This document shows positions 22,812 to 34,651 of a DNA stretch of 64,000 nucleotides, one piece after another. The stretch spans positions 1,240,001 to 1,304,000 of the forward strand of contig CASHTG010000002.1 in the NCBI GenBank assembly GCA_949357655.1, written 5' to 3'. Within the stretch, counting starts at the first letter, position 1, and each line of letters starts with the position of its first letter. The notes beneath the pieces were generated by a model, which saw only the letters and a list, made by a program, of their open reading frames with translations, was not told where the DNA came from and ran no database searches. Position numbers and translations under genes: made by a program. The DNA is from Parascedosporium putredinis (lineage: Eukaryota > Ascomycota > Sordariomycetes > Microascales > Microascaceae).

Positions 22812-24197
22812 CAGCCTCGGCCTCTCGTTCGTTAGAAGAGGAATAAGGAGGCACTAAGGCGAAGCTCGGAGACGCGGTACTCTGTGCGATACTTGAGTAC
22901 ATCAAAGCGCCTACAACGACCGGCTCTCGACTTGCCCCTTCTTTACTTTACTTAATCCCTCCGGTCCTACTTGTCCTACCCAATACTACGTCCGCCATAC
23001 TGAATTAGTTCTTCCGGGACTCAAGTGATACAGGCCGTGATCGGAGTCTCTTCATTCGGGGCAGCATGGAGAATTGAGATGGAAGAAGCTATAGATAGAT
23101 AAGTCGGGAGTGAAAGGAACAAGGACTAAACTATCTCATGTAGCGCTTATCACACCTTTTATGTCATCTGTTTCTTGAGCCTGGTTGAAGACTAGTGAGA
23201 TGTCAGTACTGTATGTGACTTCTGTAGTTTGTCTCCGCAGCGGGGCCGGAATCTAGACTCAAATGATCCATCCACGCATTTTTATGGTTACGATTGATCT
23301 GATTGATATCTTTGACCTGTTTGGTGATTTGCGAATCGGTGGTCAAGCAATTGTATGGATTTATGTACTTTGGACATTGCAGATATCGTCTCTTTAGTGG
23401 AGTCAAAACCGTTGTGTTGCTGTGTTGATCCATGATAGAACACTCATCAATCCAGCCGAAGGTTTATGGGCCAAGTAGATGGTGACTTGGCATCAATTAC
23501 CCCGTTGCCCTAGAATGCAACGTTGATGACGGGATATGAATAGCGAATGGCCCCGGAAGTGCTTATTTCTTGAAGGCTTTTCGCTTTGCCCAGTCAGCTC
23601 CACAGATGGTTGACAAGGCCTCCCACCGTCAGGGGCGGCCTTCCTTCGATCACGAATTTCGTCGGGGTTGGCTGGATTGGGTCCTGCCTCTACTACCGGT
23701 TGCGGAATCCTGCCGCCACCCCCGGTTCCTCTCTCAAGACATCTATTCTACCGAGGTATTCCATCCATACTCGCGATAATATCAAAGCTGGAATGTCAAT
23801 CATTTCCTCTTGCGGAGAGCTGAAGCGTTCCAACCCCATATTCTTCATCTTTGTTAACATGGGCTAACTAACACCTTTTTCTCAGCCCTTGCCACGCTCC
23901 TGGCATGAGACCCGTGGGCTGGAGGAAAAGTGGGGCACTTTCCTTGCTTCTTTACATGACTTAGTTGATGAAGCCTAGGATTGGATGTTTGGTGCCTCTA
24001 GTCTGGTGTTCAAGCGAGCTGATGCTGGCTACGCCGGTAGCAAATGGTCAGTGGTCGTAGCTCGGTATACCTACATCCGAACTAATCAAATCAGCATGTT
24101 GGCGAGATGGTGAGAAGATCAACAAACAGGCTTAGTTGATTGAGGCAAATAACTCAGAAGAAGGGAATCAAAAAAGGGCTCAATGGCAAGATTCGCT
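22812..24197. other. Intergenic region
   Basis: No recognisable gene. The part next to 22811 is the likely 3' UTR. Nothing else can be supported. Confidence 0.5.
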
Positions 24198-24278
24198 CTC
24201 CCATACCCGGATTCGAACCGGGGTCAAAGCCTCGCTCAAGTTGAGAGGGCCCTATGCTGACCACTACACCATATGGGA
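24198..24278 (-). tRNA. tRNA-Glu (CTC) with a 9-nt intron
   Basis: On the minus strand the acceptor arms TCCCATA and TATGGGA pair perfectly, with discriminator G. The D-arm contains GTAGTGGTCAGC and the T-arm reads CCCGG-TTCGAAT-CCGGG. The anticodon stem GGGCC/GGCTT (two G.U pairs) closes a seven-base loop CTCTCAA with anticodon CTC (24245-24243). A nine-base insertion at 24241-24233 sits one base 3' of the anticodon, the canonical position of eukaryotic tRNA introns. Total 81 nt, 72 nt mature. Confidence 0.93.
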
Positions 24279-24774
24279 TGGGTGTCTTGTGTTCCTTCTT
24301 GGAAGGAAAGATGTCGTAGTTACCCTATATACCATATGTTGGTTAGGTGGGGGTATCGTCAGTGGTTTATCTGGTTGCTGAGTGTGCCTGTGATGGACCT
24401 TCCATCCTGGGTGGCATTAGGGAATAGGTCCTTCCTCATTTGACACATCTGAGGAGGTTGTGTGAGAAGGGAAGGAGCAACTGGGTGTATCCCCTTCACC
24501 ATCAGTGAATCAGAGATGCCATCATCATCCTGAGGTGGGAGGGGGCTAAGCAAGATGGCTGATAGTTCTCATGCTACCTCCTACTACATGGGCGTTTATA
24601 TCCGTAGGTCAAGATTGTGATGCTAGGTAAGTTTTAGGTTTTATATTTCTGCTGGTCTACACTACTTGCAGTTGCATTTAGGGCTCGCGTAGCCGAACCA
24701 CGTTTGTACACTACGCGACATGGCGAAAGAGAGGTGGCAAGCCGAAGATACTGGTCGAGTGCCTAGCATGTCGG
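24279..24774. other. Intergenic region
   Basis: Between the tRNA 5' end and the 3' end of the PTH11-like gene. Nothing recognisable. Confidence 0.5.
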
Positions 24775-26163
24775 CTACATCCATGGCCTAGCTCGTGCCG
24801 TTTGTTGTCTCTCAGGATCATTCCCGCGCCCGTCAGTGCTATGGATGCTGAACTCGATATCACGACGGATGCCGCGCTCAGGAGAATTGTTTTTACTTGT
24901 CTCGATGTCTGAGAGCTCAATCGTCCTTTGTGAGACGATGGCGCCGGTGCTCTTGTGCGAGTGGCCGTCGAAGTCGTCCCCGTTGCCACTGCGGAGATAG
25001 CCACTCTTGGAGTTGAGGGGACGAGATCCGTTTTTGCCCGTGCTGCGGCCGCCGCTGCGGTAGTTGCTGTCGAGTTGACTCCTGAGACCGAGGTGGAAGG
25101 AGATGATGCGGACGAGAGGTTGAAGGGCAGGGAAGCACGCAACCCATAGGCCGACATGGCCTTCGATATCGGTCCAAAAGGCAATTGTCGACATCTTGTA
25201 CGTCGTGTCGATGGCAAAATTGGTATTGACCATTATAGCAAGCCGGACGATTCCCGTGATGACGGCAAAAAGACCGACGCAGAAGATCAGAATGACACGG
25301 ATCGTCTTAGCGGACCAGATCATCTTGGAGTGAACGACCCAGATCGGGAGGGCAAATAGACAGAAGTCGACCGCGATACCGACGCTGGCGTGGGTCCACA
25401 TCATAATGGCTTCCGAATCCTTGGAGCTACAGTCACCGCTGCCGGGAGGCAGCCAGAGGTCCTTAATATTCTTGCACTCGAGCAGGCGGTACAAGAAGGC
25501 TGCCACAGTCTTCACGGCAATGACAGCGCCTACGGCATACACCATTCGTTTGTAAAGCCCTGATCGATTGCTGTGTTAGGAAACAAGAAACCCGAAGCGG
25601 GAGATGGGCGCTCTTACTATCACTGCTCATTCGAAGGAGAAATGCGACTATAGCTATTCGTGTTAGGCCAACAACCCAGAAGTACATCAAATGTTGAGTC
25701 GTAAGTGCCTGTTGCGAGTTAATATTAAAGACTTTGTCAGGATGCCTTCGTCTGGACCAACTCACCTCGAAGAACTTTGGAATAAAATAGCCAGGAACAT
25801 AATCCATGTGCGCCCCCGAGCCGAAGCCGACCGCTAGAAAATGTGAGTCTCTCTGCTATCGTGAGCTAGCGTTCTACACGCGGATAACGCACCTCGGATC
25901 TCCAGCGAGGAGAAGGCAACCAAAGCGGCCCAGGCAATGCATCCGAAGAGATCATCCAAGCCCAGACCTTTGACAATGAAGGCACGGGTAGCCACCCTGG
26001 TGATAATAAAGAAAGTGGAGAAGGCGATGAGCACAATGTTGAGATTTCGCTGGAGGTAGCCCTTGTACTCTGGCGTCGAGCTGAAGTCAAAGTCTAGAGG
26101 AGGGGGTCCTGCTAATGCGTCTCCTGGTGAGCCCGCACCAGACGCATCTTGAGGTGCCGACAT
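24775..26163 (-). CDS. PTH11-like / fungal rhodopsin-domain integral membrane protein
   Basis: Exons are 26163-25893, 25833-25766, 25708-25618 and 25559-24775; 404 aa, no frame break. Seven hydrophobic helices are visible, e.g. NIVLIAFSTFFIITRVATRA, LFGCIAWAALVAFSSLEIR, LMYFWVVGLTRIAIVAFLLR and VILIFCVGLFAVITGIVRLA. Motifs typical of the large SAT4/PTH11-type family are present: IVKGLGLDDLFG after helix 1, LRMSSDRLYKRMVY, and FWTDIEGHVGLWVACFPALQ before the last helix. The cytosolic tail is Gly/Ser/Asn-rich and ends GNDPERQQTARARPWM. Members include putative G-protein-coupled receptors that sense surfaces in plant pathogens, but most are uncharacterised. The ATG chosen (26163) follows an in-frame GTG/TTG extension without support. 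There is no CFEM domain. Confidence 0.85.
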
Positions 26164-28609
26164 GGTGTTCTTGTGATATTCGATCCCTTGCCTTCGTCCT
26201 CGATATCGTTCAGTCACAATGGGCGCAGAACAGCCCTTCGAGATGACCAGGAGAAGCCGTGGAACCCAATAGATGGGGCATCTTCAGTGATATAATACAA
26301 GTGACAGTCTAGAGCTGGGGTCCTCTAGGAGGATGGGGGTATATCAGAAGAGACGGCCGATAGCCAGGAAGAAGAAAAAGCAATGAGAACAAAGGTGGTG
26401 GCCTTGGCCCAGGGGGAAGGAGGGGGGGCGGGGGCAGCAAAGGTGAACGGCTGCGTCCTCCTCCTGCCGTTCGCAAACCACCCCCTTCTCGACAGCGGCT
26501 CCTTGCTTCGGTTAGAGTTTGCCATTCTAACGTTTCCGCAGCGAGGACCATGCTCCAACCTCCCAGTCACTGTTGCAGGAAAGCAAAGAATGAGACATTA
26601 AAGTCACTCCTTACCATTCAGACCCATTTCCTGCTTCTGGGCCCACCCCACCTGTGTATAATAATACCCGCTGGTTCCATCCATCTCTACAGGTGCAAAG
26701 GTACAGGGATGTTCCTGTTTTCACCCACTACGAGGGTATCAGACCGAGGTGCGAACTCCAAGTATTGGACGGGGGCCCGGAGAAAAAGATATTGACATGA
26801 CTCTTTATGCCCAAGAATACGTGCTCCACCTCTGATGAACACAGTAAACTGTCACCGCTCCTTCGTGTCGCGCATTTCTCGCCATGTGGCAGCGCATTAG
26901 GGACTTTGGGCACTGAGTAAAGAATACGGTGCATCAAGGCCAGCTATCTCCTATGATGAGAAGTCACGGACGAAATGCTCCAGAGGTAGAGTTGATTTTA
27001 GATGGAAGGGTTCAGAAGGATTAAATGGCATCTTAGGGTGCCCCCAAGCAGAAAATTCCGGACGGGCACAAAGCGGTGGCGATGAGGCCTTCTCGGGGAG
27101 ATATCTTCGCTAAAATCATCTCCAGCAGGTAACGTACTCGACACGGTTGGTCTCCCGATTGAGTGGGGTTCCTTTGCGGGCGTGAAGCTTCTTTCACCTG
27201 GCTTGAGAGGCTGAACCGTTCTTACATGGAGGTGGCTGCAAAGATGGGAAGTGATCGACAGGCATGCGCGCGCAAGTGCCGGGTGGAGAGACGAAGAAGA
27301 ACTAAAGCTAACAAAAGCTGGCGTTTGTGCGACTGCCCAAACCAAACATAAGAAGGGTGACGGGTTAGCCTAGTATGGGTGGATTGGATTTTCGATGCTG
27401 GGAAGAAAAGAAGTAACAAAAACTGAGTCGAGGAGTGTGGCGTTGAGGTGGGCTTCCCCCAGCTCAGCCAGCAAAACTTTTTTTCAAATTGCCCTGGGTT
27501 TGGCTCAAGGCACGGGCAAGGGCCGCGTGGGTTCAACTCCCTCTCACCCAGCACGAGACCTTGTGCTTTTGTTCTTCAGATATAATAGGGTTGAATGGGA
27601 TGTACAATGGATCCATTGTCCACTATGGACTTGAAGCCATCCGGGCAGTTTTAGAGTTGGCAGTTGATAGAAACTGGGTCCAACGCCAAGGGTGGGGAAG
27701 GACTAGATGTAAGTGGGGCACCATGTGGGGCTTGCCCCTCGGATGTGCAGGGCGTTGCCGAGAACATCAAGTTCTTCTGAAGCGGCCGCTAGACGAGCAT
27801 GGTGACGAGCAAGAGGTTCCGTGTTTAGACCAGGGGCGGGAAAATTGCGCGACATCTTCTCCCACTTTATTATTTTTTTCTTCTTCTTCTGATCACAGTG
27901 TGGTGCATGATACGTTTGGATGTAGCCCCGCGTCGCGAAAAGAAAGGAGAAGAGAACACGCACTCATACACACACATACACACACTCTCTCTCCCTCACT
28001 CTCTCTCTCTTGAACCCTTTCATTCAATTAGCAAGCCCCAGACATTCTCAGTCCTCAAAATGTCTCTACACTTTCGCAGCCGTACTTTAATTCGATGGCT
28101 CTAGCTTGCTAGAACCCTGTGGTGAAGGGTATGTACGAGTGTGAAGTCGAGCAAGTTGGAAAGGAGTAGATAGGATGGACGATAATGGAAAGAAAGGGGA
28201 GGATGGAGAGTGCCAAAGAACATCTTTTGGGGAGAGACTCGAAGCGGAGAAAAGAGGCGAAGGCGTAAATAACGCTGCCCCCACGTATGTATTCTAGTTC
28301 CTGTTCGAACCCTGGTCAGAAAGAGCTCAGCCTAGAGAGCTCTGAGTCTCAGAACTCGAAGCCGATATCCGGCCTTGACATCTGAAGGAAAGGCGGTGCG
28401 TGGGGCGCGGACTAACATAACCAGCTCTAGCTCACTCGGTGGCAGGAAGGGGAAAGGGGAAAGGGGGAGGCACGGGTTATGAAAGAAAGGGGGTGCCAAC
28501 CTAAATCGCTGAGAGCCGACTTATACCCAGTGGCACAGCATATTCATGCATCTTCTTTAGACGTACTTGGAGCAACGCTGAGGAACCATCAGAGCCGACA
28601 ATCCCAAAC

Positions 28610-28611
<2 letters not shown>

Positions 28612-28658
<47 letters not shown>
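28612..28658. repeat. (CT)23 microsatellite
   Basis: An uninterrupted CT repeat of about 47 bases; a related CA then CT tract lies at 27961-28013. Confidence 0.95.
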
Positions 28659-28661
<3 letters not shown>

Positions 28662-30670
28662 GCGGGGTCCAACTCGGGATACCGCTCAGTGATGGGAGGG
28701 AGGCGAGTACTGAAAGAAGGCGAGACATGAGCTGATGACGCACATTCCTCACACTGGAGATAAAGTAGATCTCGTGGTGATAGTGAGAGGCTTATTCGTA
28801 CAAGGTAGCGGGCAGAGTAGACAGACGGTTCTAGCCATCATCAACTCATGAAAATCTGCCTAGATATCTCGGCGTCTCGGGGACTATTTTCATCCGCTCA
28901 AGATACAGCAGAGCAGAGTGTATCAGATTCTCACCACGATGACAAGGGCTTTTGCCAAGTGAAGCCAACTCCTCCGGCCTGTCATCCTGCCTATCCCTTG
29001 TACATTTCCCCACCCTGTGTACAGCAATATTGTCGCGTCTCTTCACTGCCTCGGGCCTGATTGTATCAGGGTACACAGGAGCAAGGCGGCCAGGCTAATA
29101 ATATGCCACTCACAAAAGTGCAGGCGTTGCGTTGGGTTTGGAAAAGAACAGGGTCACAAACAAGTGCTCAAGATGAGACCGCACAGGCCTTCGGCAAGGA
29201 AAGCGACAGACCCGCTTCGAGGCGTGATGCTGACAGGTTGAAGTGCATGATTTGCCAGGTCCAACTTGTTCGTTTTCTTTCCACTCGTCTTCGACTGCCG
29301 ATCAACAACTTGGGGCCCATTCAAACTGCGGGGAGAGCCTTGGAGATTGAGTGTAGGATCTAGACTTTCTGATTTGCATGATCTTACCCACTTCTCGCGG
29401 ATAACCCGAGTCGCTGGCACCCGTGCAGACCTTGACATCAGGCGACTTACACGATTCCTTTGCTCCATTGTTTCAACCCTTCATACGCGATATCAGTTGT
29501 CATTGCTTCCTCAACTAATATCCGAATACCAAGTCAGGGATGACCTGTACTTCAAATATCCACCCTTGAAGCCAGGCAGGACGGACCTTTTCCTTTTGGT
29601 TAGGCGGAGAAGTGGGGGTGGGGAAGTGGGCGAGGGATTCTCCGAGATCCACCTTGATAGTGGCTCAGTGTTGATGAAGAAGAAGACCATTATTAGCGTA
29701 TCTTGGAAAATCGACGGCTTCCTGTTACTCGGTATCACCTTGATGCTTAATAGCACCTCGGCCGTCTCTCTGCCTTTAAGTTGTCTAGAGAAAACCGGGG
29801 ACTGATATTTGGAATTGGGTTTACGCTCTTGCTCTCGCGTACAACCAAGATCGTAGGCGCTCCAACGGTTAGGGGAAGAAAGGATGAAGATCTCGGGTGG
29901 CATCTATTACAAGTATTATTATCAAGGACGAGGTGTGAAAGGGCTGAGGGATGGAGAAGAAGTGGTACGACTTGCGTTGCATTCATCCGCCACGGATCAT
30001 TCCTCCCACTCAAAGGCTTGTCTTTCCTGCAGCAGTCTGCTCAGAATATTTGTATGCCTTTCCGTTTTCAGCATCCATGACTGATTCGACTCGCCCTGGA
30101 ATCTCGAAGCTTGGCCACCCTGGTCGCTTCGCACGCACCTCCCCACCGGCCCCGCCTGAGATTCGCACCCTAGAAAAGGATCCATCAAGGTGGGCCAGCT
30201 TGACCACAAGTCGAAATCATCCCTCAAAACTGAACAGAGAGGTAAGCAGCCAGTGTATACCTCGGTAGTGTATCTCTACAGGGCTTGTCTCCTTGGCCCT
30301 GCAGTGAAAAGCGGCGAGTCTTGTATTTCGATATGCTAGAGCTTTACATGTAAGTGTAAAGGACACTGTTGGTTGCTCTCCTTACTCTTCGCCATTTTGC
30401 CTGGGCCCGTATCCGGAAATTCACCCTAGATGACAGATAAACACTTCCTATCAACAAGCCCAGGTGAGAGACGAGCAGGCAAGATAACCATCATCATATT
30501 GATGCGCATCTAAGTAATTGAGGCCAATATTTACTCTGAAACGAGGAGATGCAGGACCAAGAGATCGATATAAGCGAACTAACACTCTTTCACACTCTTT
30601 CCCACATTCTTGGGTTATCTGTTATGAAGCTCACCTATAAGGCTAGTTAGTTATTAGCCCTCCCCCTCCG

Positions 30671-30685
30671 TTTTTTTTTTTTTTT
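30671..30685. repeat. Poly(T) run of 15
   Basis: Uninterrupted T run in intergenic DNA. Confidence 0.85.
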
Positions 30686-31506
30686 CTATTTTCCCTCTTC
30701 TCCTTGATGTTCTGTAATTGGCAATTCCCATTGTCTCTTTGATGAGGTATTGCTGTAATCTGCCGACTATGCCTTCCCCTTCCCTTCCCTCCTCAGCCTC
30801 TCCTGCTCGGAAGTAGCGATCCGACTTTCGGATTGAGAGACTAGTTCGTCCAAATTATGAAATATGCACGGTGGTGACCCTTGTTCCTGACTAGACCCAT
30901 GGCAGTGGAGGTGGGGGCATTCTCCGGCCCAGTTTGTCCGGCCGGTGCAAGGGGAAGAGCAGAAGAGCAGGACGGCATGGCCAATAGGTGAGCGAGCGCA
31001 AAAACAACGTGCTTCAATATCTCCTTCCCAGGTCGCATCGGTCACAAAGCCGCGTACCTCTTCGTTGTGGGTCATCGCTTCCTCGCTGCAGGCACATGGC
31101 CCCGGAACGACTTCCTTGCTCCTTATTCTTGGCCTCATCATGCTGCCGAACCAACCAGGCCCACTCGAATTATCGTCAAGGATGCAGCTGCGGAAGTGAG
31201 CACCCCCGCCAGTCTTCACAAGAGGCGGCTTGCCTCTCTCTTAATATTTCCTTTTAATACGCCCCTCCACCGCCAACCATGGCGTCGGCGTGCATACGAT
31301 CCTGTGCGTGCTTTTCCCGTTGCCTTTGCCCAAACGCCCTTCGCTTTTCCCTTTTCCCTCCTAGCTAGAGAGAGTTCACTCCTTTGCATCTTTTCCTCTC
31401 AGCTGGGCCCAAAGAATCGCTGCCTTCTCCGTGTTGGAACTTGCGCACGTACATTCGGTTTCGAAACCAGCTCCGCCAATTTGTGTAATCGCGCCTCCAA
31501 TCTGAC

Positions 31507-33238
31507 ATGCAGCTCACCATTCTCGCAACGGCGCTTCTTGCCGTCAGCGCCTCCGCAGCGCCCACCTGCTGCACCAACGCCGAGCGGCGAGAGTGGTAAG
31601 TCATTCGCGCATCTCTTTATTGCCTTTTCCTTTTCCAGCTCCAGCGGAAACAAGTTGGCATATGTCATTTAGACACGAGCCTCGCCCTTGGCTGTGGCTC
31701 AATCTGGCCGCCTGGAGCCTGTCCCGGTATAATGGACCTCTGGTCTGGTTCTATCAAACCAGTGTCAATCACAAATGCCTGCTGCACCCACTCATACCCC
31801 AAAAGATCTCGATCCCCCCCTTTCTCCACACTATAGTGATACCCTTCCCGGTCCTGCCCTTCCCGCTCACCCAGCTTCCAATCTTTCGAGATGGCTGGTG
31901 CAAGGCTAGATGTATCATTAATCGATCAAATAATCTTATTCACATGAACCGCTTACAAGAGAGGCTCATACTAATGCTTTTGCACTATCAGGAGAACTTT
32001 CTCAACTAAGGAGAAGCAAGCCTACATCGCGGCAGTGAAATGTCTTCAAAGCAAGCCATCTCAGTTGAAGAGCACCTACCCGACGTCGCAGAATCGATTC
32101 GATGACTTTCAGGCGGTTCATATTGACCTGACGGAGAAGTATCACTTTACTGGACCTTTCCAGGCCTGGCATCGCGTCTTTCTCCACAAGTACGAATCCG
32201 ACCTCCGGGGACTTTGTGCATACAAGGGCTACCAGCCGTGAGTTCTATCCGTTTTGCCTTGCTCCGAGCACTCTCACAGTTCCCAAATTCTTGACATCGG
32301 TGGCCAATGTACTAATTTTCTGGCAGATACTGGGGTATTATCAAAGCCTCCCTCGCTAAAGCGTTCCCATTGTCGCTAATATTTGAGATATAGACTGGAC
32401 CAAGGATTCCGGGTCTGAGGCTGCCTTCCTCGCCTCGCCTGTCTTTGACGCTGTTAATGGCTTCGGTGGTAAGTCTCCCTTGTGACGCCCACGCAGTTCT
32501 GTGGCATACGAAGTCCAGGGAATGGAAGAGAATCAACCAAATTTTAGCGGGAAGAGCGCAGAGGCTAATCTTTTGGCTCTCCTTGTTTGCAAATAGGAAA
32601 CGGACCTTACGTTGATACGTCGAACTTTCCCGTCACCAACGTCCCCGTCAAAATCCCGAATAAGACTGGCGGAGGCTGTGTTCAAGATGGCGCCTTTGTC
32701 AATATGACAGTCACTCTCGGCCCAGGCCCTAGTCTTGAGTCGAACCCCGCTGTCTCACCCGTGACTTCAGCTACTGGCTCATCTCACGGACCCTAACCAA
32801 GGCGGTGGTAGACTGGACTCTTGAGGCCGCGTCTTTCGCTGTCTTTGACTTCCGTCTGCAGGGCACAGGCATCGAGCCAGAAGGCATGACAGTTCATGCA
32901 GGTGGCCACCTTGGTGTTGGTGGTGATATCGGCGAGATCGGCAACATGTATTCATCCCCGGAGACCCGCTCTTCTATCTTCACCACGCCAATCTTGACAG
33001 ACTCTGGGACCAGTGGCAGAGGAAGAAGTTTGCTCAGCGTGTCCAGGATATGACCGGACCGGATACAATGTGGGCCTATCCATTCAACTTCTTTGGCGAC
33101 GTACCCTATACCAATATCACTCTGGAAACCTTGCTCGACTTCAAGGGTCTCCTTGGGTCCAGCTCGGCAGACCGATATGTCAAGATCAAGGACGTTATGG
33201 ACAGCCAGGGTCCGAACCTCTGCGTCTTCTACAAATAG
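31507..33238 (+). CDS. Secreted tyrosinase-like copper protein
   Basis: Type-3 copper oxidase fold (tyrosinase central domain), about 353 aa. Exons are 31507-31595, 31992-32237, 32327-32334 (8 nt), 32394-32468 and 32597-33238. The signal peptide MQLTILATALLAVSASAAP is followed by CCTNAERREW. CuA region: VHIDLTEKYHF then GPFQAWHRVFLHKYE (about 85-110), and YWDWTKDSGS split over the micro-exon. CuB region: VHAGGHLGVGGDIGE, then after frame repair PLFYLHHANLDRLWDQWQ. No extra C-terminal lid domain; the protein ends NLCVFYK. Two frame breaks, each one C short, lie at 32745-32748 and 32956-32959; the second falls just before the HHANLDRLW helix. The first intron is unusually long (396 nt). Likely oxidises phenols outside the cell; the substrate cannot be inferred. 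Confidence 0.9.
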
Positions 33239-34651
33239 ATCCTATCTCCGGACTGAAGAAGGAGTGGCAAATATGACTTAGAATAGAGGGGGGACTGGTG
33301 TTGTCAAGAGAGCTCACCGCAATAATACTTATCACTTCTAATACCACACGCAATCGCTATACTCATCTAGACGATGGCTCTGGCCTGTGAACGCTCATAA
33401 CAGTGAAGATAATGAAGGGATCCATTCATCGCCCCATTGACTTTCAATGCTTGGCCCCCTCAAAATTACAAAGATGCCCCTTTTCCCGGAAAGGTGAGCT
33501 GATCTTCTTCTCTCTCCATTTGTAGCCCGTGTCCGTGATCACCCATTAGTTCCGACTTTGACCACCCCACCCTCACCCGCCTCAGTAATGACGCGGTTAG
33601 GTGGGAGGGGATCAACATGATCGGCCCAGCACGTCCCTTTCTTCTTTTTTGGCGGACTTTGAAGGTCATGTTGACATATCCGCTCAATTAAATAAATCAA
33701 GATCCGAGCAGACCAACATCTCAATTATATGGTTCAGCGCTACCTCGCTACTCTGTCACCTTCACTTATAAAGGAGCGTTTGCCGGAGAAACCCGGCGCG
33801 GTTTGCGCCCTCTTATGAAGGTCAGGGGCAGGTTCTCAATGCTAGGACGGGCCAACGCAAACACTGAGCGAGTTCAAATAGGATCCCGGAACAGACCGCC
33901 TTTATTGAACTGGAGAGATTGATCCACTATTGATGTGGCGGGACTGAGCGCAAGGCTTAAGGCTGGTGTACTGCTTTTTTAATGCACAGGACGTGCCCAC
34001 TAAACTGGTCAAACTCCGTGTAAGTGGTTAGGCGCCATCTCACTGCACAAGATGATGGCGCTGGCTTCAAGTTGCATCTGGATTAACAGATCTATGGATC
34101 ATTTGATCAAAATTATATCCGTACTATTGCCAAGTGCACACCTGTCAATCTATCTACCCCCGACGAGCATACCCGCGAAGAGGCAAAGGAAAAAAAACAA
34201 GAGGCAGAGCGATGACATATGGAAAGGAAAAGAGGCAGATTCCACGTGCTTAAGAGAGAGTGTGTGTTTTTTTCCAATAGCATTATTTGAACGACAAGAG
34301 TAGAAGAAGAAAAATAAAGTATCGAGAAGCGAGTGCGGGAATCGAAAACGGAGAAAGGAGACGAGAATGCAACTTCTTTTTTTTGTGTGGGTTTTCTTTG
34401 TGTCTCTCGTCTGTAATTAAATTGGTTCGGTTCCTTTCTCCTCCCCTTCCACCATCCACCCCGATACAACGTCCTCTCCGCCCCCTTTGTCTGATGGCTT
34501 CTTCCCTCCCCCAACTACTCCTGCAAAGAAAAACTAGCCTTTGAACGACGAGATGCGACAAGTACTCTGAACAGGTATGCGGGGGAAGAGCAAAGTGTGA
34601 TGCGAAAAGAAAAAGATCTTGATTGCAAAGAATGGTATATAGTTGGGTTGT
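33239..34651. other. Intergenic region between convergent secreted-protein genes
   Basis: No coding sequence is supported. Contains the 3' flanks of the tyrosinase and DUF1996 genes and a CT/GA-rich stretch (about 34370-34510). Confidence 0.55.

Larger units (their letters stand above)
26164..31506. other. Gene-poor interval of 5.3 kb
   Basis: No family is recognisable. Open frames up to about 180 codons (27489-28013, 29266-29805) have simple-sequence or unlikely composition. It holds CA/CT tracts (27961-28013), a CT microsatellite (28612-28658), one TACATGTA (30345), a 15-base T run (30671-30685), and the promoters of the PTH11-like and tyrosinase genes at its ends. Confidence 0.5.

Noticed and set aside
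27488..27546. tRNA-like 3' half (gggttcaactccc followed by tcacccag)
   Set aside because: Pairing arms CTGGGT and ACCCAG are only about 58 bases apart, the T-stem has a mismatch and no anticodon arm fits.
28273..28312. Second tRNA suggested by gttcgaaccctgg
   Set aside because: No matching acceptor or anticodon arms on either strand.
29266..29805. 179-codon open frame
   Set aside because: No family resemblance, long frames also open on the other strand; no supporting splice or start context.
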